64,000 nt of DNA from JAVBLU01 sp031553225 (GTDB lineage Bacteria; Bacillota; Clostridia; Christensenellales; UBA1750), in NCBI GenBank assembly GCA_031553225.1, contig JAVBLU010000018.1, positions 1 through 64,000 on the forward strand, in the 5' to 3' direction. Shown here piece after piece: positions 50,874 to 59,500 of the stretch. How positions within the stretch are numbered: the first letter of the stretch is position 1; each line of letters starts with the position of its first letter. The notes below the pieces were generated by a model that saw only the letters and a program-made list of their open reading frames with translations, was not told the origin of the DNA and did not search any database. A program made the position numbers and the translations under genes.

Positions 50874-52049
50874 CTACAGATCCACGCGCACACCCTGGGC
50901 GCGCAGGCTAGCGCGCAGCGCCTGCGTATCCACAGCGGAGGCGGCGCAGGCCGAGTCGACGGCCATTGCCGCCGCGACGCCCGCAGCCTGGCCCAGCACG
51001 GCCACAATGCACATGACCCGCAGGCTGGAGTTGGCCACGTGCGTAGCCGACACGCACCGTCCTGTGAACAGAAGGTTTGTCACCGCGCGGTTCACCAGCA
51101 CGCGGTAAGGGATGCCGTAATCGGGCGTGGCACATTTTTTCTTCTTTTCCTTGTCGTGAAAGGGGTTGCCTTCTGGGTCCCACGGATCGACGGGGTATGT
51201 GCACACGCACACGCAGTCCGGGTGTTTGCGTTCCTCCACGATATCCACGTGCGAGAGCGTGTAATCGCCCACCAGCCGGTACGTCTCGCGGATGCCCACG
51301 CGCGGCGCGATGGCCGTCACATGGTACCCCTTCTCGCGCCAGCGCTCAATCTCGGCGGGCATCTTGTCGTACAGGCGGCGCTGCAGCTCGCCCAACTGCG
51401 CCGGATCGGACATGTCGGCTACATAATCCGTCGGGCCCCAGATGAGGTACTCGTCCTTGCTGTAGCGCGCAAAGTTCGCCTCCGGCGCGTCCTCGCGGCC
51501 GGGCATGCGCTGCACGGTGTACATCATGGTGCCCATCTGCGTCAGGCGGTCGGCCTTCTCGGGCGCAAACTCCTCGCCGTACTCGCTGCGCGCCTCGCGC
51601 CCGTAGCGCGCCGGAACGCCCGCCATGCGCGCCAGCACGCCGTCGCCCGTGGCGTCTATGTACATACACGCCTGATAATCGACGCCGCCTGCGCGAACGC
51701 TGCGAATTGCGCCGTTCTCCACCGCCACGCACTGGACCGGAGCGCTCACGCGGATGGTGATGTCCAGATCCTTCATCATGCGCGTCCACGCGGCCAAAAA
51801 TACCGGCGTACGGAAGAGGTTGTGCCCGACCATCAGGGGGTCCATCTCCTCCAAAAGGGACAGCAATTCCGCCTGAATGCCCTGAAAAGGCCGCCCGCAG
51901 AACAGATTGATGGAGTGCTGCGTCACCGCGCCTCCAATAAACATCTCGCGTTCCAGCAGAAGTACCCGTTTGCCTGCGCGGCCTGCGGCCACCGCAGCGG
52001 GAAGCCCGGACGCCCCGGCGCCCGCGATGAGCACGTCATATTGTTCCAT
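50874..52049 (-). CDS. FAD-dependent oxidoreductase
   Basis: A 391-residue flavoprotein of the FAD_oxidored group. The dinucleotide fold is V-L-I-A-G-A-G-A-S-G-L-P-A-A (residues 6-19), with E-R-E closing the second strand, and Y-I-D-A-T-G-D-G-V-L-A near 128 the second signature. I-A-P-R-V-G-I-R-E-T near 240 and F-T-G-R-C-V-S-A-T-H-V near 325 are typical of bacterial sugar- or polyol-linked members. The substrate is not known. It has its own promoter and stands alone. Confidence 0.87.
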   Translation of the reverse strand: MEQYDVLIAGAGASGLPAAVAAGRAGKRVLLLEREMFIGGAVTQHSINLFCGRPFQGIQAELLSLLEEMDPLMVGHNLFRTPVFLAAWTRMMKDLDITIRVSAPVQCVAVENGAIRSVRAGGVDYQACMYIDATGDGVLARMAGVPARYGREARSEYGEEFAPEKADRLTQMGTMMYTVQRMPGREDAPEANFARYSKDEYLIWGPTDYVADMSDPAQLGELQRRLYDKMPAEIERWREKGYHVTAIAPRVGIRETYRLVGDYTLSHVDIVEERKHPDCVCVCTYPVDPWDPEGNPFHDKEKKKKCATPDYGIPYRVLVNRAVTNLLFTGRCVSATHVANSSLRVMCIVAVLGQAAGVAAAMAVDSACAASAVDTQALRASLRAQGVRVDL

Positions 52050-52081
52050 GCCACACGCCCCTATTCCGTTTTTATGCCTGT

Positions 52082-52090
52082 ATTATACCA
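52082..52090 (-). promoter_or_regulatory. Extended -10 of the FAD oxidoreductase gene
   Basis: TGGTATAAT on the minus strand, about 33 bases before the start codon; a weak TGGCAA lies 17 bases upstream as a possible -35. Confidence 0.6.
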
Positions 52091-52134
52091 CGGCACGGCG
52101 CTCTTTGCCATGCGCGTCGCAGCATGAACACGTC

Positions 52135-52163
52135 TTGACAAACCCGGCGCGGCGGACGATGAT
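52135..52163 (+). promoter_or_regulatory. Promoter of the DUF2461 gene
   Basis: TTGACA and GATGAT are 17 bases apart. The GTG start at 52235 is about 72 bases downstream. Confidence 0.5.
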
Positions 52164-52234
52164 GGAAGCGGTCGGCAGCAGGTTTCAAACAGCGACGATC
52201 CGTGCGGCGAAGCGCCGCGAGGGAGGGACTATGC

Positions 52235-52915
52235 GTGTTTCAAGGCTTTTCGCCGCGCACGATGGATTTTATATGGGGCATCCGCCTAAACAATGACAAG
52301 GTGTGGTTCGAGGCGCACCGCGAGGACTTCCGGCGCGATTTTCAAGAGCCCATGAAGGAGCTGGGGGCCGCGGTGCTCGCCCTTGTGCAGGCGCGCTGCC
52401 CGGGCCATGCCTTCCGCTTCCGGCTCTCGCGCATCTACCGCGACGCCCGCCGCCTTCGCGGCCGCGGCATGTACCGCGACAGCCTGTGGTTCACTCTGGA
52501 GACGCCCGGCGCCGCCGATACGCCTGGGCCAGCCTTCTGGTTTGAGCTGACGCCCGAGGAGTGGAGCTACGGCATGGGCTACTACATGGCCGCGCCGCAA
52601 ACCATGGCCAAGCTGCGCGCCCGCATCACCCGAGCGCCTGCAGCCTTTCAGAAGCTGATCGCTCCGATTGAAAAGCAGGGAGAGTTTTCGCTGGACGGCC
52701 CGGAGTACGCGCGCGGGAAGGATGCGCCCTGCGAGCAGCTGCGTGCCTGGTATCAAAAAAAGTCCTTCGCCCTGGGCCATGTGCAGCCGTGCGGCGAGGA
52801 ACTCTATTCGCCGGAGCTTACGCAGCGGCTGGCCGGCGGCTACGCCTTGCTGATGCCTGTGTACGACTATCTGCGGACGCTGGAGTCCGACATGAGCCCC
52901 GCGGAGAACAAATAA
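52235..52915 (+). CDS. DUF2461-family protein
   Basis: A 226-residue protein matching DUF2461 from the first residues: F-Q-G-F-S-P-R-T-M-D-F, N-N-D-K-V-W-F-E-A-H-R near 22, then R-F-R-L-S-R-I-Y-R-D-A-R and Y-Y-M-A-A-P-Q near 118. Function of the family is unknown. The GTG at 52235 follows GAGGGAGGGAC; the ATG four bases earlier is out of frame. It stands alone. Confidence 0.85.
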   Translation: MFQGFSPRTMDFIWGIRLNNDKVWFEAHREDFRRDFQEPMKELGAAVLALVQARCPGHAFRFRLSRIYRDARRLRGRGMYRDSLWFTLETPGAADTPGPAFWFELTPEEWSYGMGYYMAAPQTMAKLRARITRAPAAFQKLIAPIEKQGEFSLDGPEYARGKDAPCEQLRAWYQKKSFALGHVQPCGEELYSPELTQRLAGGYALLMPVYDYLRTLESDMSPAENK

Positions 52916-53000
52916 AGCCCGCCGTAAAGCGGCGAGCTTAAAAACGAACGTCCGGATGCTGCGCGGCCAGCCCGGGGGGCTCCGCAGCCGCCGCCCCGCG

Positions 53001-53939
53001 CTAATCCTCGATGGCGGCGAACAGGGGCGTTGAAAAGTAGCGCTCGGCCGTGTCGGGCAAAATCGTAACGACGGTTTTGCCCCGGCCCAGTTTTTTGGCG
53101 AGGCACAGCGCCGCGGCCACGTTCGTGCCGCTGGAGATGCCGCACATGAGGCCCTCCAGCCGCGCCAGATCGCGCGCCGTGCGGATGGCCTGCTCGTCCG
53201 TCACGATGTGCACATGCTCATAGATGCCCGTGTTCAGGTTCTTGGGGATCAGCCCGTCGCCGATGCCCATCTGCAAATGCGTGCCGATGGTGCCGCCTGC
53301 CAGAATCGCCGCGTTTTCCGGCTCCACCGCCCAGATCTCAATGTCTGGGTTTTGGGCCTTCAGCGTTTCGCCGATGCCGCTGATGGAGCCGCCTGTGCCA
53401 ACGCCCGAGCAGAAGCCGTGTATTGGACGGCCGGCCTGCTCCAGAATCTCCAAGGCCGTGCCGTACTTGTGCACAAGCGGGTTGGCGGGGTTTTCAAACT
53501 GCTGGGGCACGAATACGGCCGGGTTTTCCGCCTGCAGCCGAAGCGCGGTGGCCAGGCATTCCTCGATGCACTTGCCGATATTTCCGGCGTCGTGCACCAA
53601 AATGACCTCCGCGCCGTAATGCTCCATCAGCTTGCGGCGCTCGGCGCTTACCGAATCGGGCATCACGATGAGCGTGCGGTACCCGCGCACGGCGCCCACA
53701 AGCGCAAGGCCGATGCCCTGGTTGCCGCTTGTCGGCTCCACGATGACGGTGTCCTTGTTGATAACGCCCCGTTTCTCGGCGTCCAGAATCATGTTGTACG
53801 CCGTGCGCGTCTTGATGGAGCCGCCCACGTTGAGGCCCTCGAATTTGACGAGCACCTCCGCCGAATCGGGAGCCGTCATCTTGTGCAGCCTGATGAGGGG
53901 CGTATGGCCGATTGCCTCGAGTATGTTCTCGTACACCAT
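53001..53939 (-). CDS. cysK: Cysteine synthase (O-acetylserine sulfhydrylase)
   Basis: A 312-residue PLP enzyme. Signatures: I-G-H-T-P-L-I-R-L near residue 10, the PLP lysine in G-G-S-I-K-T-R (about 43; most relatives have K-D-R), P-T-S-G-N-Q-G-I-G near 70 and G-V-G-T-G-G-S-I-S-G near 178. It makes cysteine from O-acetylserine and sulfide. The start at 53939 was preferred over the longer frame, which adds a lysine/arginine-rich stretch. It has a good promoter. The D-to-T change occurs in some clostridial members and may alter substrate choice. Confidence 0.9.
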   Translation of the reverse strand: MVYENILEAIGHTPLIRLHKMTAPDSAEVLVKFEGLNVGGSIKTRTAYNMILDAEKRGVINKDTVIVEPTSGNQGIGLALVGAVRGYRTLIVMPDSVSAERRKLMEHYGAEVILVHDAGNIGKCIEECLATALRLQAENPAVFVPQQFENPANPLVHKYGTALEILEQAGRPIHGFCSGVGTGGSISGIGETLKAQNPDIEIWAVEPENAAILAGGTIGTHLQMGIGDGLIPKNLNTGIYEHVHIVTDEQAIRTARDLARLEGLMCGISSGTNVAAALCLAKKLGRGKTVVTILPDTAERYFSTPLFAAIED

Positions 53940-53986
53940 CGCGATCGATCCCACTCTTTTTCTTTTTTTGGCGCGCATTCCGGCAC

Positions 53987-54015
53987 ATTATAGCATCTTT
54001 ATCTGATGCGCTCAA
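53987..54015 (-). promoter_or_regulatory. Promoter of the cysteine synthase gene
   Basis: On the minus strand TTGAGC and a consensus TATAAT are 17 bases apart, about 45 bases before the start codon; the leader is A-rich. Confidence 0.7.
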
Positions 54016-54056
54016 CAGCGTTGGCGCTTCCATCCTATGCGCGATACGGTCCCGTA

Positions 54057-54085
54057 TTGCCTTTTTGTGGGCGCGGTGATAGACT
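54057..54085 (+). promoter_or_regulatory. Promoter of the second UroD-family gene
   Basis: TTGCCT and TAGACT are 17 bases apart, about 50 bases before the ATG at 54137. Confidence 0.55.
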
Positions 54086-54136
54086 GACAGCGGCGCGGCG
54101 AACCGGGCGCGACCACTTCTTTTGGAGGGCTTGCAC

Positions 54137-55150
54137 ATGACGAGCAGGGAGAAGGTGCGCCGCATCTTCCGCCGGCAGAGCGAGGGCGCGGGCGCGATGT
54201 GGACAGGGCACCCCAACGTCAAGACCGTTCCCATCTATGCGGCCGAGTGGGGAATCGAGCCAACCGCCGAGGCGATTTTCCGGCACCTGGACGACGACTG
54301 CCGCTGGTTTATGGCCGACCCCTGCTACCGCCACCCGGAAGGCCTGCCCGCCTTTGACCCGGCCTTTGGAGGGCTGACGCGCGGCTCGCTGAGCGCGGAA
54401 GGCTGCTTTGCGCACGTTGAGCGCGCGAGTGAACTTCAGCGCTACCCCTGGCCGGACCCGGCCTATTTCGACTTTGCGCCCTTGTACAAACAGATTGAGG
54501 GCTTTGCCGACAAGATGGTGTTTACGGGGCTGTGGTGCCCATTTTTCCATATACTGGCAGATTTCTTCGGCATGGAGAACTACTTCATTAAAATGCATGA
54601 GAACCCCGCCGTGGTGGAAGCCGCCACCGAGCGCATGGTGGATTTTTTCGTGGCCGGCAACGAGAAGTTTTTTTCCGGTTTGGGCGACCGGGCAGACGTG
54701 ATGTTCTTCGGCAACGACTTTGGAACTCAGCTCAATCTGTTCATATCGCCCGCGGATTTCCGCCGTTTCGTCATGCCTTCCTTTCGTCGCCTCATCGCCG
54801 TGGGCAAAAAATACGGCAAGATCGTCATGCTCCACTCCTGCGGCTCCATCGAGCGCATCATTCCCGACCTGATCGATGCGGGCGTGGAGGTGCTCCATCC
54901 CATTCAGGCGCAGGCCACGGGCATGGCCGCGGACAACCTGGCGCAGTACAAAGCGCATCTGGCCTTTTTGGGCGGCATCGACGCTCAGTCCTTCTTTGTG
55001 AACGCTTCGCCCGAGCAGATCCGCCAAGAGGTGCGCCGCGTGCGTTCGGTGCTCGGCCCCAATATCGTCATCTCGCCCAGTCACGAGGAGATCCTGCCCA
55101 ACGTGCCGGCCGCGAACATGCTCGCCATGGCCCAGGCCGCCCGCGCGTAG
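54137..55150 (+). CDS. UroD/COG0407-family protein
   Basis: A 337-residue protein of the uroporphyrinogen decarboxylase superfamily. It keeps the His-x-Cys metal-type motif, L-H-S-C-G-S near residue 236, and D-A-G-V-E-V-L-H-P-I-Q near 255. L-G-G-I-D-A-Q and P-S-H-E-E-I-L-P-N-V-P follow, as in the COG0407 subgroup often annotated as methyltransferase-like. No heme genes are near, so true UroD is unlikely. The ATG at 54137 follows GGAGGGCTT; the frame upstream adds five residues. Single-gene unit. Confidence 0.87.
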   Translation: MTSREKVRRIFRRQSEGAGAMWTGHPNVKTVPIYAAEWGIEPTAEAIFRHLDDDCRWFMADPCYRHPEGLPAFDPAFGGLTRGSLSAEGCFAHVERASELQRYPWPDPAYFDFAPLYKQIEGFADKMVFTGLWCPFFHILADFFGMENYFIKMHENPAVVEAATERMVDFFVAGNEKFFSGLGDRADVMFFGNDFGTQLNLFISPADFRRFVMPSFRRLIAVGKKYGKIVMLHSCGSIERIIPDLIDAGVEVLHPIQAQATGMAADNLAQYKAHLAFLGGIDAQSFFVNASPEQIRQEVRRVRSVLGPNIVISPSHEEILPNVPAANMLAMAQAARA

Positions 55151-55172
55151 CCGACGGTTCGCACAAAGCAAG

Positions 55173-55198
55173 AGGGTCCGGCCATGCGGCCGGGCCCT
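55173..55198 (+). terminator. Terminator of the second UroD-family gene
   Basis: An 11-bp stem with one G-U wobble and a 4-base loop, followed by a short TT. Moderate T-run. Confidence 0.55.
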
Positions 55199-55268
55199 TT
55201 GCCATGCTGTGGAAGCTCCTTTGCGCGGTGCGGAACAAGCCGCTCTTGGCGGGCTTATGAGGCGCGGA

Positions 55269-56282
55269 CTACCTGCGCACGCGCTGCGCCGCCATATCGC
55301 GCAGCATGGGGGCGATGCGCCGCGCGATAACGAACTGCGCTTCGGCGTTTGGGTGCAGTTCGTCCGGCAGATAAGGCAGATCCTGCGGGCCGATCAGCTC
55401 AAGGCCGTCCATGTAGCGGATACGGCGGTCGCCGCTTTCCTGGTAGTGCCGCACGATGAAGGCAAGCTCCTCGCGCATCTGGGTAAGCGACAGTCCCGCG
55501 GGCGGAAACTTCTGCGTTTCGCGCGGCGGGGAATAGATGGGCGAGACGACGGCCAGCGGCGTGCGCGGATGCTTCTCGCGGATCAGCTCGATGAGGGATA
55601 TTGCGTTGGCCGAGAAACTCATCTCGCCCAGCTTTCCGGCGTGCACGTTGATGCCGATCTTCAGGGTGATCAGGTCCGCCTGCATGTCGCGTATCATCCG
55701 CCCGACCATCGGGTTGAGGATGCACCGTCCGCTGTAGCCCAGGCTGATCAGGTGCAGCTTTGCCTCGCGCGCCGCCAGCGCCGGCCAGATGCAAGAGGGC
55801 GACTGCGCGGCGTTTGCCTGGCTGATGGAGGAGCCGTAGTGCACCCAGCGCGGTTTGCGCACGCGCGTTTTGCGAATGGCCGCGCCTTCGTCCAGCAGCA
55901 GGCCGCGCAGGAACACGCGCCGCTTGGTGTCCAGCCACACCTCCACCTTCTTTTCTCTGCCCGCGGGCAGAGAAAAGGGGTATGCGCCCGGCCGCTGCGC
56001 GCCTTTTGTGCTGGCGATCAGCTTGCCGTTTACCACCAGGTCCAGCATCATGTCCTCGGGCGCGTCCTCCAGCAGCAGCGTTACGGCTGCGGCGTCCGTT
56101 GTAAAGGCGATACGCACGCCCGAGCAGGTGCCGCCGCTCGCGTCCGCCCAGCCGATTTCCGGGAAGAGAAAGCGCTGCTCGTACGGCAGCCGCCAGGGCG
56201 TCGCCGTGTCGCCCTGGCGCTCGACGGAAATCGCCCCGTCGAAGGCGAACACGCCGTCGTCCAGCGTGTACAGCTTGTCCAT
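55269..56282 (-). CDS. SGNH/GDSL hydrolase with N-terminal beta domain
   Basis: A 337-residue protein. Residues 1 to about 140 are beta-rich, like the jelly-roll N-terminal domain seen in SGNH esterases acting on sugars. The hydrolase part starts at R-W-V-H-Y-G-S-S-I-S (nucleophile serine near 150), G-I-N-V near 210 supplies oxyanion residues and D-E-L-H-P-N near 309 the Asp-x-x-His pair. No signal peptide. Such enzymes remove acetyl or other acyl groups from sugars. The start follows GGAGGCG. Confidence 0.87.
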   Translation of the reverse strand: MDKLYTLDDGVFAFDGAISVERQGDTATPWRLPYEQRFLFPEIGWADASGGTCSGVRIAFTTDAAAVTLLLEDAPEDMMLDLVVNGKLIASTKGAQRPGAYPFSLPAGREKKVEVWLDTKRRVFLRGLLLDEGAAIRKTRVRKPRWVHYGSSISQANAAQSPSCIWPALAAREAKLHLISLGYSGRCILNPMVGRMIRDMQADLITLKIGINVHAGKLGEMSFSANAISLIELIREKHPRTPLAVVSPIYSPPRETQKFPPAGLSLTQMREELAFIVRHYQESGDRRIRYMDGLELIGPQDLPYLPDELHPNAEAQFVIARRIAPMLRDMAAQRVRR

Positions 56283-56340
56283 AGAAGCGCCTCCGTTTCC
56301 TCATGCGCGCCAAACGGACCCGTTACCGCGCATATGCCAT

Positions 56341-56369
56341 AGTATACCATGGACCGCGCGCCGCGCCAA
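56341..56369 (-). promoter_or_regulatory. Promoter of the SGNH hydrolase gene
   Basis: On the minus strand TTGGCG and TATACT are 17 bases apart with TGG before the -10, about 60 bases before the start. It lies back to back with the BlaI promoter. Confidence 0.55.
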
Positions 56370-56376
56370 CAGCCTG

Positions 56377-56421
56377 TTGACACGATCGGTCTACCGTGCT
56401 AGACTGGTCTAGCACGGTAGA
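56377..56421 (+). promoter_or_regulatory. Promoter and operator of the blaI-blaR1-like operon
   Basis: TTGACA (56377-56382) and TAGACT (56400-56405) are 17 bases apart. A perfect inverted repeat of two 15-base arms (TCTACCGTGCTAGAC, 56390-56404, and its complement 56407-56421) spaced by TG covers the -10 and the start site, exactly where a BlaI-type repressor dimer would block transcription. Confidence 0.88.
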
Positions 56422-56435
56422 TTGGAGGACCCGCC

Positions 56436-56795
56436 ATGGACGACTGCAAGCTTTTCGAGGGCGAGTACAAGCTGGCCAGCATCGTATGGGAGCTGGAGCC
56501 GGTCGCGTCGCCCGATCTGGCGCGGGCTTGCGAGGAGCGGCTCGGATGGAAAAAGTCCACCACATACACGGTTCTCAAGCGCCTGGGCGACCGGGGCGTG
56601 CTGCACAACGAACGTTCCGTGGTTACCGCGCTGGTCAAGCGCGAAGCGGTGTGCAGGTATGAAACCGAGGCCGTGCTCAATCGCTCTTTCGGCGGCTCGC
56701 TCCCCGCGTTTGTCGCCTGTTTTCTGGAGGGGCGCAGGATTACCGGCGCGGAAGCCGAGGAGATCCGCCGCATGATCGAGGAGGCGTCCAGGTGA
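56436..56795 (+). CDS. BlaI/MecI-family repressor
   Basis: A 119-residue winged-helix repressor. I-V-W-E-L-E-P-V-A-S-P-D-L and W-K-K-S-T-T-Y-T-V-L-K-R-L make up the DNA-binding part; N-E-R-S-V-V-T-A-L-V near 57-66 lies where BlaI/MecI are cleaved (N-F/I bond region). The C-terminal helices dimerise. Site GGAGG. It overlaps the BlaR1-like gene by 4 bases (GTGA). It should bind the dyad at 56390-56421 and control its own operon. Confidence 0.92.
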   Translation: MDDCKLFEGEYKLASIVWELEPVASPDLARACEERLGWKKSTTYTVLKRLGDRGVLHNERSVVTALVKREAVCRYETEAVLNRSFGGSLPAFVACFLEGRRITGAEAEEIRRMIEEASR

Positions 56796-59398
56796 GCGAG
56801 AGCGCGTTCATCGCATTGCTGAACATGAGCATCACCGCCAGCGCAGCGGCGCTGGCGGTGATGCTCGTGCGCTTGGCGCTCGCAAAAGCGCCTAAGGTTT
56901 TTTCCTACGCCCTGTGGGCGGTTGTATTCTTCCGGCTGCTGTGCCCGCTCACCTTTCAAAGCGGCCTCAGCCTCCTTCCCGTTCGGCCGCACGCCGTTCC
57001 GCAGGAGATCGGCCAGATGAGCGCGCCTCTCGTGTTCACCGGCGTGCCGCCCGTCGACAGCGCTGTGAACGCCGCCATACAAGCCGTCCTGCCGTCGGCG
57101 GAGGAGAGCCGCAGCGTCAACCCCATGCAAATCGCTCTGTTCGCCGGCCGTATCGCCTGGGCGGCCGGGTTTGCGGCCATGCTGCTGTACGCCGCGCTCA
57201 CCCGCCGGGCGCTTGGGCGCCGCGTGCGCGAGGCTACGCTGGTGGAGGCGGGCGTCTTTGAGTCCGACCGCGTCGTCTCGCCCTTCGTGCTCGGGGTCCT
57301 GCGGCCGCGCATCTACCTGCCCGCGGGCATCGGGGCGGAGCAGCGCGCCTACGTGCTCGCGCATGAGCGCGCGCACGTCCGGCGAGGCGATCACCTGCTC
57401 AAGCCGCTTGCCTTCCTCGCCCTTGCGCTGCACTGGTTCAATCCGGCCGTTTGGCTATCCTTTCGGCTCATGTGCAGGGACATGGAGCTTTCCTGCGACG
57501 AGGCCGTGCTGCGGCGCTTTCCGGGCGACGCGCGGCAGGGATACTCCGCGGCACTTTTGGCCATGGCTGTGCGCCGTTCGGGGTTGCCCAGCCCCCTTTC
57601 CTTCGGCGAGAGCGACGTGAAGAGCCGCGTGCGCAACGCGCTGCGCTTTCGCAGGCCCGCGCTATGGCTGGCCGCGGCGGCGCTGACGCTTGTTTGCGCC
57701 GCCACCCTGGCCCTCGCTGGCAACCGCGCTCCGGCCGCGCCGTTTCCCGCGCCCTTGTCGCAGGCGTACGCCGCCTACGACTTGGATGCGCTGTACGCCC
57801 GCCGGATGAGCGGCGTGTATCCCGTCGCGGGCGCGTCCGGCGCAAACGACGGGTTGCTCGCCCTGGTACGCCTGCTGCCGCCGCCGGCGGAGGAGCTGTC
57901 CGCCGCCTTGCCGGAACTCGCGGCGGGCGGAGAGAGCGGCACGGGCAACGCGCCGTACACGCTCCAGCTGACGTACGAATTTCGGGGGCTCCCGGAGGAT
58001 GTGCGCGCCCTCCGGCAGCGGATTGAGGCGCCAGGCTCCGCGTACCAGAACAATTGCCGCAAGCATGCGCTCATCCTGATGAGTCTGGTCGGCGACCTGA
58101 AGGAGGTCACCGTCACCACGCGCTTCATATCGCCGCTGGATTCGACCTGGCGGACTACCGACAACGTCATCGTCACGCGGGATAGCCTCGCGGCCTACGG
58201 CGAGCCGGCCGCGCTGTGGAGCGGCGGCCGCGAGGGGCTTGCGTCTGCGCTGCGCGCCATCGACGAAGGGAGCCCGGCCGTGGGCGCGCCGCAGACCCTC
58301 GGCCTGGAGGACATCCGCCGCCTGGCGGCCAAGGGCCTGGAGCTCTCCATGGCCGAATTTGGCCGCTTCGCCGGGTATGACCCGCTCTCCGGGCATTATG
58401 GCAAGCTGATGACTACAAAAGAGGGATATCAGCTTCTGCTGATCGGCAACGACCCTGCCGGCCGCCTGATCACTGCCCGCTTCACCAAATACGACCGGGG
58501 CCTAAACAGCGACAGCCTATGCATGGATATTCGCTACGACAACCTGGAAGCCTATATGGCCGAGGATGTCGCGGGCAACTTCGTCGACAAGTGTCTGGAG
58601 ATCATCACCTCCGGCCCGTCGGCGTCATCCAATCCGTCGAGCTACCTCGCCGCGTATCCGGAGCAGCGGGACGCGGTTCTGGCCATGGACTATGCCGCTT
58701 TGCCCAGGCTGACGGCGGTTCTCAACTCGGGCGGGCACGACCTGCGCGAAGCTGTGTGCGCCCTGCTCGCCGACGAGGTGCTTCAGCGGCGTATCTTCAG
58801 CTCCTACGCGACCCAGGAGGCCAGGTTTGCGGAGGAGGCCGCGAAGCTTGCGTACGAGCGCTATGCCGGCCGGGCGTGGACCGTGCGGTCCGGCGGCCGT
58901 CCGGCGCAGGAACAGCCCGTGCAAAGCGCAGTCGATGTTTTTTCCACCGCCTCGCCCGAGGGAAGCGTCCGACTTCAGTTTCCGCCCGTCGTCGGACGGC
59001 CGGGCGCGGTGTCCGGCATGCGCCTGATCGACGCGGCGAACGGCGACCTGATAGCCGCCTACAGCTATCCTCTTGAGGGCCCGCTCTCCCTGCTTTGGAA
59101 GGAGGACGGGGCCATGGTGGCCGTGGGCTTTGCCGAAGAAGGGATGAGCCGGATCGTTTTGCTCATCACCAAACAGGGGCAGCCGAATACCGGCAAGGAG
59201 ATCATGCTTCCGTCCATGGAGGCGCTTCTTTCGCCGCAGGCGGCCGCAGCCGCGGATCTGCTCGTTCGCCCCGTCGAGTGGCAGACGGGCGACCACCTTC
59301 TGCTGTGCGCCCAGTGGACGGACGAGCGCGGCGTAAGGCACGAAGACGGCTTCGTCTGGGACTACAGGCGCGGGAGCGTGACCGCCCAAACGCCCTAA
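56792..59398 (+). CDS. BlaR1/MecR1-like M56 peptidase with a large novel C-terminal domain
   Basis: An 868-residue membrane protein. N-terminal helices, then the M56 zinc site L-A-H-E-R-A-H-V-R-R-G-D near residue 189 and the distal ligand in M-E-L-S-C-D-E-A-V near 230, and a last helix near 290-308. The remaining 560 residues lie outside the cell. They do not look like the penicillin-binding sensor of BlaR1 (no S-x-x-K or K-T-G set seen), so the signal is unlikely to be a beta-lactam. Starts with GTG. No resistance gene follows; a terminator closes the two-gene operon. The ligand is unknown. Confidence 0.88.
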   Translation: MSESAFIALLNMSITASAAALAVMLVRLALAKAPKVFSYALWAVVFFRLLCPLTFQSGLSLLPVRPHAVPQEIGQMSAPLVFTGVPPVDSAVNAAIQAVLPSAEESRSVNPMQIALFAGRIAWAAGFAAMLLYAALTRRALGRRVREATLVEAGVFESDRVVSPFVLGVLRPRIYLPAGIGAEQRAYVLAHERAHVRRGDHLLKPLAFLALALHWFNPAVWLSFRLMCRDMELSCDEAVLRRFPGDARQGYSAALLAMAVRRSGLPSPLSFGESDVKSRVRNALRFRRPALWLAAAALTLVCAATLALAGNRAPAAPFPAPLSQAYAAYDLDALYARRMSGVYPVAGASGANDGLLALVRLLPPPAEELSAALPELAAGGESGTGNAPYTLQLTYEFRGLPEDVRALRQRIEAPGSAYQNNCRKHALILMSLVGDLKEVTVTTRFISPLDSTWRTTDNVIVTRDSLAAYGEPAALWSGGREGLASALRAIDEGSPAVGAPQTLGLEDIRRLAAKGLELSMAEFGRFAGYDPLSGHYGKLMTTKEGYQLLLIGNDPAGRLITARFTKYDRGLNSDSLCMDIRYDNLEAYMAEDVAGNFVDKCLEIITSGPSASSNPSSYLAAYPEQRDAVLAMDYAALPRLTAVLNSGGHDLREAVCALLADEVLQRRIFSSYATQEARFAEEAAKLAYERYAGRAWTVRSGGRPAQEQPVQSAVDVFSTASPEGSVRLQFPPVVGRPGAVSGMRLIDAANGDLIAAYSYPLEGPLSLLWKEDGAMVAVGFAEEGMSRIVLLITKQGQPNTGKEIMLPSMEALLSPQAAAAADLLVRPVEWQTGDHLLLCAQWTDERGVRHEDGFVWDYRRGSVTAQTP

Positions 59399-59428
59399 TC
59401 CCGGCGCAGCCGGGCGCTGCACGAGAAG

Positions 59429-59460
59429 GCCCTTCTGAGCTTGGCTGCAGAAGGGCTTTC
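59429..59460 (+). terminator. Terminator of the blaI-blaR1-like operon
   Basis: A 9-bp stem (GCCCTTCTG/CAGAAGGGC) with a 10-base loop and TTTCCT after it, 30 bases after the stop. Confidence 0.6.
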
Positions 59461-59500
59461 CTATGAGACGGCCTCCGTCGCTGCAGAATGGGAGTTCCGG

